A stretch of DNA of 64,000 bases, from contig NZ_CAMPOV010000001.1 of NCBI RefSeq assembly GCF_946892675.1, positions 2,578,033 through 2,642,032 on the forward strand, in the 5' to 3' direction. Of this stretch, positions 55,398 to 64,000 are shown piece after piece. Position 1 is the stretch's first letter; each line of letters opens with the position of its first letter. The position numbers were made by a program, and so were the translations under genes. The notes beneath the pieces are model-generated. The model ran no database searches, was not told where the DNA came from, and worked only from the letters and a program-made list of their open reading frames with translations. Source of the DNA: Arthrobacter sp. Marseille-P9274. GTDB taxonomy: Bacteria > Actinomycetota > Actinomycetes > Actinomycetales > Micrococcaceae.

Positions 55398-58300
55398 GCA
55401 TCGCGCAGACGCTGCCGTTGGGCGAAGAGATCAATCCGGGCCAGTACCGGCTGAGCAGCATCCAGGTGATCAACTGGGGCACGTTCCACGGGCGGCACGC
55501 CATGTACGTCGACCGGGCCGGCACCCTGCTGACCGGCCATCCCGGCGTGGGCAAGTCCACCCTGTTCGACGGCATCCAGCACATTTTCTATGCGGCACCG
55601 CGCCTGAACGAGTCCGCCAACGAGGCCAGCAACCGGCAGGACCGGCGCACCACGTACAGCTACATGCGCGGGCGCAAGGCCAAGACCGCCGCCGGGGTCA
55701 CCTACCAGCGTCCCGGCGCCACGTGGTCGGCCATCGCCCTCGTGTACGACGACGGCCTGGGCCGCCAGGTGAGCATCGCGGCTCTGTTCGACCTGCCGGC
55801 CAACGGTCTGGAAGGCCAGGTCGGCAAGCACTACGTCATCCACAACCGGCCGCTCGACACGGCCGCCCTGGAGAACCACGGCGGACGCCGCTTCTCCCCC
55901 ACCTCCCTCCAGGCGGCCCTGCCGGGCTGCGAAGCCTTCGACGTCCATAAGGCCTTCGCCGAACGGTTCCGCCGCCGGCTCGGCATCGACAATGACAAGG
56001 CCTTCAGCCTGCTCCGCACGCTGCAGAACGGCAAGGGCCTCGACAAGGGTGTGAATAGGTTCTTCCGCTACGAGGTACTGGACATCCCGTCGACCCTCGC
56101 CGCGGCGGCTGGCGCGGCGGAGGACTTCAGCCATCTGCGCGGGATCTACCGGCAACTGGAGGACGCCCGCGGCCAGCGCGACGCCCTGGCCAAGGTGCCG
56201 GAGCAGCACCGCCGGTACCGGGAACTGGCCGGCCTGCTCGGGCGCAACACCGAGCTGGCCACCGTCCAGCTGCCGCTGCTGCGGCAGCAGCAGGCCGCGG
56301 CGGTGCTGGCGGCCGGGACGAAGCAGCTGGAAGACCGGCGCGCGGACACGGCGGCGCAGATCGAGGCCGAGGCCGCCGCCAAGGAAAGCCTGGAAGAACA
56401 GGTCCGGTCGCTCGAGGAGCGCCATGCCAGCCACGGCGGCCGGGCCATTGAGTCGCTGGAGCGGGACATCCGCGCCGCCGGCGTGGAGCTGGAGCAGCGC
56501 GAACGGATCGAGTCGCAGGTCCGGCGGGAGATGGACGACGCAGGACTGGGGCTTGAGTGGTCCGAGGCGGGTCTGGCGGCGGCGCGCGAGGAGGCCGCGC
56601 GGACCGTCGATTCCCTCGCCGAGGAGGCCAAGGCTGCGCGGACGCTGGAGTACGAAGCCGTCGCCGCGAGCATCAACGCCAAGGACCGCGAGAAGAAACT
56701 GCGGGCGGAGATCGCCTCCTACCAGCGGCGCGGGAGCAACATCGACGGCGCCAGCGCGGCGGCCCGCCGGCAGATTAGCGCCGCCACCGGCATCGCCTTC
56801 GAGGACATGCCGTTTGCCGGCGAGCTCGTGGATATCGGGCCGGAGCACCTGGCCTGGCGTCCCGCGGCGGAGAAGGCGCTGCGTTCCCTGGCCACCACGC
56901 TGCTGGTCCGCGGCGAGCACCTCCGCGCCGTCACGCGCGCCATCGACGGGCTGCAGGCCCACGGCAAGCTGCGCTGGATCAACATCGCCTCGGAGCCGCG
57001 CCCGGCCACCGCCGGCCCGGCGGACCTGGTCACCAAGCTGGAATTTAAGAACTCCGACGCCGGCGCCTGGCTGCGGGGCAAAATAACCGCCGATTACGCC
57101 TTCACCTGTGTCGAATCGGACGAGGGGCTGCATGACGAGGACAAGGCCATCAGCCTGGCCGGCACCCTGAAACTCGGCCGCAGCGCCTTCGAGCGCGACA
57201 CCCGGACCGTCAACCCCGGCGACTACCTGCTCGGCTTCAACAACACGGAGAAGATCGCCCAGCTCCAGGCGGAGGCCGAGGCCATCCGGCAGGAGCAGGA
57301 GGACGCCGCGGAGCTCGCCGACGAACGCAGCAAGGCCAAGGACGCCCTCTCCGGCCGGCTGGAGGCCCTGCAGCGCGTGGCCGCGGACCGGCGGGAGTTT
57401 GCCGCCGTCGACGCCTCCCCGCTGCGCGCCGCGCTGGAGGCGCTGGAGGACCGGCTCCGCGAAACCGTGGACAGCAGCGCAACCCTCGCCGGCATCCATG
57501 CGGAACTCAAGGCGGCCAAGGCCGAATTGGAGGCCTGCGTCGGCCGGCTGGCGGTGCAGCGCAATGAGCTGCAGGGCCTGGACCGGCGGCTGGAGAAGTC
57601 CCGCGCCGCCTGGGAACAGACCGAAGCCAAGGCCGCGGCCGACGCCCCGGCCGACTGGGCCGCCGAAGCGCTCGCCGTCTATACCCCGGCACCGGAGGAC
57701 GAACGGTCCCCGTCCGACGGAGCAGCGGCGGATTCGGCCGGGCATGCCGCTCCCTCCGGACTGGACGCGCTCGAGGCCCGGTTCCACGCGGCGCACCTGA
57801 AGCTGAACGAGGAAGCCGCCGCGCTCCGCGAGGAACTGCACCGCACCGAAGCCGCGCTGACCGATACCTTCAAGTTCTTCGCCCGCGACTTCGGCGAGCA
57901 CCTGAACGCCTCCTTCGGCACCGGCGTCGAAAGCGCCGCGCAGTACGAGGCGCTCTACGAAAGCATCATCGACGAAGGCTTGCCGCAGCGCGAGGACGAG
58001 TTCCGCGAATACTTCAACAACCGCTCCTACGAACGCTTCTCCGACCTGCTGCAGCTGCTGGAAGAGGAACGCCGCGCCATCGAGGAGCGGATCCTGCCCC
58101 TGAACCAGATCCTCGCCGACGTCCCCTTCGATCACGGCAGCCGGCTCAAAATCGAAGTCAGGACCACCATTCCCCAGGAGGCGCGGACCTTCCGCACCCA
58201 GCTGAAGGAGGCGCTCGGCAACGCCTACGTGAAGCAGACGCCGGAGCAGATGTCGGCCAGCTACAGGGCGCTGGAGCGGATCGTCGAAGCGCTAAACGAC

Positions 58301-58750
58301 CCGGCCCGGCAGCACTGGCGCGACACCGTCCTCGATGTCCGCCAGCACGTCACCATCAGCTGCAACGAACATCGGCCCAACGGCGAGATCGAGACCGGCC
58401 TGGAGCCAGGCACGCTCTCCGGCGGCGAAGGCCAGCGCTTCACCTCGTTCATCATGGGCGCCGCGCTGGCCTACCAGCTCGGCATCGCCAGCCAGGGCTA
58501 CAGCAGCTACGGCACGGTCATGATCGACGAGGCCTTCATCCAGGCCAACTCTGAATATGCCGGCGCCGGCATCAACGCGCTGCAGGAATTCGGCTTCCAG
58601 CTACTGCTGGCCGCGCCCGAAGACAAGGTGGACCTGTCGCGGCACCTTGGCTCGATCACCGACATCATCAAGCACCCGGATGCGAACGTCTCCGGCTTCG
58701 TGGTCTCCGGCAAATCGCCCGCGACGGCCACCGAGATCGTGCTCCGCTGA
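55394..58750 (+). CDS. jetC: SMC-like ATPase JetC/MksB
   Basis: An 1118-residue ABC-type SMC protein. Walker A is LLTGHPGVGKSTLFDGIQHI near residue 48; long coiled coils (ALAGTKQLEDRRADTAA type sequence) run from about 300 to 900 with a break near residues 450-620. The ABC signature LSGGEGQRFTSF is near residue 1010 and the Walker B is YGTVMIDEAFIQANSEYAG. With JetA and JetB it would load on DNA and extrude loops; in Wadjet this senses small circular plasmids. No jetD nuclease gene follows within the window. Confidence 0.9.
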   Translation: MSIAQTLPLGEEINPGQYRLSSIQVINWGTFHGRHAMYVDRAGTLLTGHPGVGKSTLFDGIQHIFYAAPRLNESANEASNRQDRRTTYSYMRGRKAKTAAGVTYQRPGATWSAIALVYDDGLGRQVSIAALFDLPANGLEGQVGKHYVIHNRPLDTAALENHGGRRFSPTSLQAALPGCEAFDVHKAFAERFRRRLGIDNDKAFSLLRTLQNGKGLDKGVNRFFRYEVLDIPSTLAAAAGAAEDFSHLRGIYRQLEDARGQRDALAKVPEQHRRYRELAGLLGRNTELATVQLPLLRQQQAAAVLAAGTKQLEDRRADTAAQIEAEAAAKESLEEQVRSLEERHASHGGRAIESLERDIRAAGVELEQRERIESQVRREMDDAGLGLEWSEAGLAAAREEAARTVDSLAEEAKAARTLEYEAVAASINAKDREKKLRAEIASYQRRGSNIDGASAAARRQISAATGIAFEDMPFAGELVDIGPEHLAWRPAAEKALRSLATTLLVRGEHLRAVTRAIDGLQAHGKLRWINIASEPRPATAGPADLVTKLEFKNSDAGAWLRGKITADYAFTCVESDEGLHDEDKAISLAGTLKLGRSAFERDTRTVNPGDYLLGFNNTEKIAQLQAEAEAIRQEQEDAAELADERSKAKDALSGRLEALQRVAADRREFAAVDASPLRAALEALEDRLRETVDSSATLAGIHAELKAAKAELEACVGRLAVQRNELQGLDRRLEKSRAAWEQTEAKAAADAPADWAAEALAVYTPAPEDERSPSDGAAADSAGHAAPSGLDALEARFHAAHLKLNEEAAALREELHRTEAALTDTFKFFARDFGEHLNASFGTGVESAAQYEALYESIIDEGLPQREDEFREYFNNRSYERFSDLLQLLEEERRAIEERILPLNQILADVPFDHGSRLKIEVRTTIPQEARTFRTQLKEALGNAYVKQTPEQMSASYRALERIVEALNDPARQHWRDTVLDVRQHVTISCNEHRPNGEIETGLEPGTLSGGEGQRFTSFIMGAALAYQLGIASQGYSSYGTVMIDEAFIQANSEYAGAGINALQEFGFQLLLAAPEDKVDLSRHLGSITDIIKHPDANVSGFVVSGKSPATATEIVLR

Positions 58751-58787
58751 GGGGAAGGGCCGGGGGCCGGCCGAACTGCACCCCGGG

Positions 58788-59153
58788 TCAGGCCGCCAGC
58801 GCCAGGCCGGCCGCGCAGGCCACCGCGGTCAGCAGCAGGGTCCCGAGCGCGTTGGTGAGCGCGGACCCCCAATGTGCCTGCTGGACCAGCCGGACCGTAT
58901 CCACGCTGGCTGTGCTGAAGGTCGTGTAGCCGCCGAGGAATCCGGTCCCCAGGATGAGCTGCAGTTCCGGCCCGGCGTGGTGTGAAAATACGACGCCGGT
59001 CAGCAGTCCCAGCAGGAAGGCACCTGTGGTGTTCACCAGGAGGGTCCCCAGCGGAAACGCGGCGCGCTCCACCCACTGGTGGACGAGCCCATCAATCAGG
59101 AAGCGGGTGCCGGCACCGGCGCCTCCGGCCAGTGCCATCAGCAGCAGCGTCAT
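58788..59153 (-). CDS. crcB: CrcB/FluC fluoride channel subunit
   Basis: A 121-residue membrane protein with four helices. Signature parts are AGGAGAGTRFLIDG at the N-terminus, LGTLLVNTTGAFLLGLLTG, and GTGFLGGYTTFSTASVDTV, the Phe-box and Gly-rich turn of the fluoride channel. The start ATG at 59153 overlaps the stop of the second crcB (ATGA). Two different adjacent subunits imply a heterodimer, as in Gram-positive bacteria. It exports fluoride by facilitated diffusion. I found no fluoride riboswitch in the leader. Confidence 0.92.
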   Translation of the reverse strand: MTLLLMALAGGAGAGTRFLIDGLVHQWVERAAFPLGTLLVNTTGAFLLGLLTGVVFSHHAGPELQLILGTGFLGGYTTFSTASVDTVRLVQQAHWGSALTNALGTLLLTAVACAAGLALAA

Positions 59154-59590
59154 GCGCGGCGGCCGCCCCAGTGCGACGCCGCGGCTACTCCGGCCAGGCT
59201 CGCCAGGAAGCCGCCGACCAGAGTGAGGAGCCAGTAGGCAGCCGCTTGGCCCGGCCCGGATGCCGCCAGTAGCAGGTTGCCCTCCAGCGCGAGCGTGCTG
59301 TAGGTGGTGAAAGCCCCGATGAACCCCGTCGCCGCCACTAGCCGCAAGGCCCGGCGACCGCCGTCGTCCGGTGCCCGCAGCAGCAGGAACTCCAGCATCA
59401 GGCCCAGCGCAAAGGCGCCGCTGAGGTTGACCGCCAGCGTGCCCAGAGGCCAGCCAGCGGCCGGCGGAAGCAGTTGCGAGACGCCGAAGCGGGCGAGGGT
59501 TCCGAGCGTGCCGCCGGCCACCACGAGCAGGATCGCGCCGGGTTGCAGGTGCAGCGGACGCTGGTCTGGACCGTCGGTCGGGGTGTGCAT
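59150..59590 (-). CDS. crcB: CrcB/FluC fluoride channel subunit
   Basis: A 146-residue partner of the preceding gene, transcribed first. It has a short polar N-terminus, then VVAGGTLGTLARFGVSQLLP, LGTLAVNLSGAFALGLMLEF and VAATGFIGAFTTYSTLALEG. The Asn and Thr positions match the fluoride-binding pore. The ATG at 59590 follows AGGAGG with only three bases between. Confidence 0.92.
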   Translation of the reverse strand: MHTPTDGPDQRPLHLQPGAILLVVAGGTLGTLARFGVSQLLPPAAGWPLGTLAVNLSGAFALGLMLEFLLLRAPDDGGRRALRLVAATGFIGAFTTYSTLALEGNLLLAASGPGQAAAYWLLTLVGGFLASLAGVAAASHWGGRRA

Positions 59591-59700
59591 GCGCCTCCTG
59601 AAAATTTTCCTTGACCCATTGAACCTGATGCCTCACTCTTACGTCTAAGGAGTATCCGGCGCGTTCTCCTCGTGCCGGACTCGCCAAAGGGGGGATTCCG

Positions 59701-60015
59701 ATGCCTGCCGTCCAAGACGACCACATGAGCGCACAATTCACGATTTATTGGGATGGAGTAGTCGCCGGTTCGCTGCGCTACCGGCTCGAGGGAAATGAAA
59801 TCTGGTTCCTGCGCACCACGATCGACCGTGGCTTCAGGAACCGGGATCTCGAAACCGTGTTGGTGATGAACGCCCTCGACAGCGCCCACCGCCGGCACCT
59901 TGCGGTCCGCCCGTTCGACCGCACGGTGCGCAAGACCATGGTGGAGCATCCCGAGTACCACCACCTGCTGGCCCGTCGCCAGGCCGTGTCCGCGCATTCC
60001 CTGGCCACTCGCTAG
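59701..60015 (+). CDS. Small GNAT-like protein related to COG2388 (YjdJ)
   Basis: A 104-residue protein whose pattern (FTIYWDGVVAGSLRYRLEGN, LETVLVMNALDSAHRRHL, VRPFDRTVRKTMVEHPEYHH) follows the compact single-domain N-acetyltransferases of COG2388. The acetyl-CoA loop, normally RGRGLA, here reads FRNRDLETV and lacks the glycines, so it may not bind acetyl-CoA in the usual way. ATG 59701 follows AAGGGGGG. Function unknown. Confidence 0.6.
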   Translation: MPAVQDDHMSAQFTIYWDGVVAGSLRYRLEGNEIWFLRTTIDRGFRNRDLETVLVMNALDSAHRRHLAVRPFDRTVRKTMVEHPEYHHLLARRQAVSAHSLATR

Positions 60016-60164
60016 GTCGCCTGCTGCCGCGGGCCGCCGGCGTCACGGGTGGCAACCAACGACGACGGCGCCCGCGCCTGTCGCGCGAGGCAGCCGTCCG
60101 TGCCAGCTCACTTGTGCGGCGCGGCAGGAGCGTGCCTGTCAGTGGCGGTGACTAAGGTGTTGGC

Positions 60165-60563
60165 ATGGACCCGAATCTGCCCCCGGACGTGCACTGGCTG
60201 GGCCACCGCCGCAGCGGCTATGACGCAGCCCGCGGGCCCGCCCTGCCGGACGAGTCTGCGGTCCGGGACGCGGTGGAAGTGGCCGCCCTGTTCTGCGAGG
60301 CGCTCCTGGACCGCCGCCATTACCGGGCCACGCTGGAGAGCCTGGTGGTGCCCGAATTGCTGGCCGATTGGGGCGACTTCAGCGCGGCGGCCCGGATCGT
60401 GGAGGCCATTCCCGAGCCGGACTACCTGGCAGGCAGCACGCACCCCGAGCGAGGGGCGGTTGATGTGGCCGTCCGATCCACCTTGCCTGCCGGCACGCAG
60501 GCAACGGTGGAGATGCTCTGGCGGGAACGGATCGGTGCCTGGCTCGTGGCCGGGATCTCCTAG
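60165..60563 (+). CDS. Hypothetical protein (132 aa)
   Basis: I do not recognise the family. The first 25 residues are polar, followed by helical segments (AVEVAALFCEALLDRRHYRA, LESLVVPELLADWG) and beta-like strands at the C-terminus (ATVEMLWRERIGAWLVAGIS). The shape is that of a small soluble protein, perhaps NTF2-like. The start is ATG 60165 after AAGGTG. Its stop overlaps the end of the convergent DUF3040 gene by four bases. Confidence 0.55.
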   Translation: MDPNLPPDVHWLGHRRSGYDAARGPALPDESAVRDAVEVAALFCEALLDRRHYRATLESLVVPELLADWGDFSAAARIVEAIPEPDYLAGSTHPERGAVDVAVRSTLPAGTQATVEMLWRERIGAWLVAGIS

Positions 60564-60844
60564 CGCGCCGGCGTGACGTCGGCGGGCCCGGTCTGCTCGC
60601 CATGGGCCACGAAGAGGCCGACGGCGATTCCCACGAGGCCGATCGACGCCACCGGCACCAGCGAGGCGTACAGGCCCAGCAGGATGGCCACGGCGCCGAG
60701 GAAGGCCAGCAGCCACCCGGCGAGCAGCCGGTTCCTTCTGGAGTGGGGCGGCGGGGCCAGGAACTCATAGAGCTCCGGGGCCTCTATCCTAAGTTGCTGC
60801 TCCAGCAGCCGCAGCTGTTCGCGTTCGTCGTCAGAAAGCGGCAT
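60560..60844 (-). CDS. DUF3040 family membrane protein
   Basis: A 94-residue protein. The N-terminal MPLSDDEREQLRLLEQQLR is the DUF3040 hallmark, followed by LYEFLAPPPHSRRNRLLAGW and two hydrophobic helices (LLAFLGAVAILLGLYASLVP and ASIGLVGIAVGLFVA). Such proteins are common in actinobacteria and have no known function. The first half is cytoplasmic by the charge pattern. Confidence 0.82.
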   Translation of the reverse strand: MPLSDDEREQLRLLEQQLRIEAPELYEFLAPPPHSRRNRLLAGWLLAFLGAVAILLGLYASLVPVASIGLVGIAVGLFVAHGEQTGPADVTPAR

Positions 60845-60991
60845 CGCCGTCTCCGACTCCTGTGAAGTCGGGACGCACGCGTCCTTGCGCTGAAAGTTCC
60901 ATGGTCTTCTCCCGTGGGGCCTGCTGCCACCGTTGTGGCCTGGAACAGATTACGAGATCTCCCGCAGCCCGGCCGTGCACGGCGCGCCGGG

Positions 60992-61037
60992 AAAAATACC
61001 GGCGCGGCGGCTCGGTTGTCCGGGCCGCCGCGCCGGT
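60992..61037 (-). terminator. Rho-independent terminator after acnA
   Basis: On the minus strand, 14-base perfect arms (ACCGGCGCGGCGGC and GCCGCCGCGCCGGT) enclose a 12-base loop and are followed by ATTTTT. It lies about 20 bases after the acnA stop. Confidence 0.9.
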
Positions 61038-61054
61038 GCCTTCCCGCGGGTTCC

Positions 61055-63877
<2,823 letters not shown>

Positions 63878-63957
63878 GGTTGGATCCCTTCGAAAGACCG
63901 ATGGGTGGGGCTAGGACTAGGCTATTTCGCTGCCTGTCTTTTGTATATGGACTGCCG

Positions 63958-64000
63958 TCAGGCCAGGTGCATGCCCCCGGTCACGCCGATGACCTCGCCG
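63958..64000 (-). CDS. C-terminus of a probable SDR family protein
   Basis: On the minus strand the last 13 codons of a gene enter the window, ending in a TGA at 63960-63958. They read EVIGVTGGMHLA, much like the C-terminal GGxHxA end of short-chain dehydrogenases such as FabG. The gene runs on past the window end. Only the tail is visible, so the class is a guess. Confidence 0.5.
   Translation of the reverse strand, partial: GEVIGVTGGMHLA

Noticed and set aside
55262-58135. A 957-codon minus-strand frame opposite jetC
   Set aside because: Antisense shadow; composition (Val/Gly/Gln/Leu) follows from the complement of jetC codons and no motif is present.
59591-59700. Fluoride riboswitch before the crcB pair
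   Set aside because: I looked for the conserved fluoride-aptamer blocks on the minus strand of the leader and did not find them.
58751-60164. jetD downstream of jetC
   Set aside because: The following genes are two CrcB subunits and a small GNAT-like protein; no TOPRIM-like or DUF3322/DUF2220 sequence was seen.

Overview
The window is a gene-dense stretch of a very GC-rich chromosome with many GTG and TTG starts and short gene overlaps. The gene set points to a high-GC actinobacterium, most likely family Micrococcaceae (Arthrobacter in the broad sense). Pointers are the crtE-crtB-crtI-crtYe-crtYf-crtEb operon for C50 carotenoids of the decaprenoxanthin type, a BioQ-type control site at bioB, a c-di-AMP riboswitch in front of a LysM-NlpC/P60 gene, and a DUF3040 protein. 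This is inference from gene content; no database search was possible. I see no rRNA, tRNA, CRISPR array, phage or insertion sequence, and no gene-free stretch longer than about 300 bases.

Layout. 1-5.7 kb: end of a DoxX gene, small unknown genes, a coupled acyl-CoA dehydrogenase-like / PIG-L deacetylase-methyltransferase / glycosyltransferase operon, and a Dps protein. 5.7-16.9 kb: a light and pigment block. A TspO-like gene and a photolyase operon (photolyase, glycosyltransferase, SDR) diverge from one promoter region. The carotenoid operon and idi diverge from a second one that carries a near-identical operator, and a MarR regulator lies next to idi. 16.9-22.4 kb: DUF3237, a GntR regulator and a MatC-type carrier / CoA-transferase / fused carboxyltransferase operon, plausibly for malonate or a related diacid. 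22.5-31.3 kb: acetyltransferases, a VOC protein, a decayed FMN-binding gene, CapA, an MBL hydrolase with an MFS carrier, LysR and an orphan ParA-like ATPase.

31.4-36.9 kb: an arsenic island with a flavoprotein, ArsR, two arsenate reductases, a thioredoxin reductase, an ArsR-phosphatase fusion and an aquaporin, but no ArsB or Acr3 pump. 37-38.5 kb: an old yellow enzyme and a 48-residue acidic protein. 38.6-45 kb: bioQ and a biotin operon bioB-bioA-bioF-P450-bioD with an atypical cytochrome P450. 45-52.9 kb: riboswitch-controlled NlpC/P60 protein, a frameshifted membrane-protein gene, a two-component system, a metallothionein-like protein, a coiled-coil protein, a lipoprotein and a DHA2 drug exporter. 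53.2-58.7 kb: jetA-jetB-jetC (Wadjet/MksFEB-like SMC system) with no jetD beside it. 58.8-64 kb: paired CrcB fluoride channels, small unknown proteins, DUF3040, aconitase and the tail of a probable SDR gene.

The most interesting points are the P450 translationally coupled inside the biotin operon, which has lost the ExxR motif; the shared operator tying the photolyase/TspO region to carotenoid synthesis; the CoA-transferase plus fused AccD-AccA operon; the pump-less arsenic island; the SMC system without its nuclease; and in-frame tandem repeats inside several unrelated enzymes.
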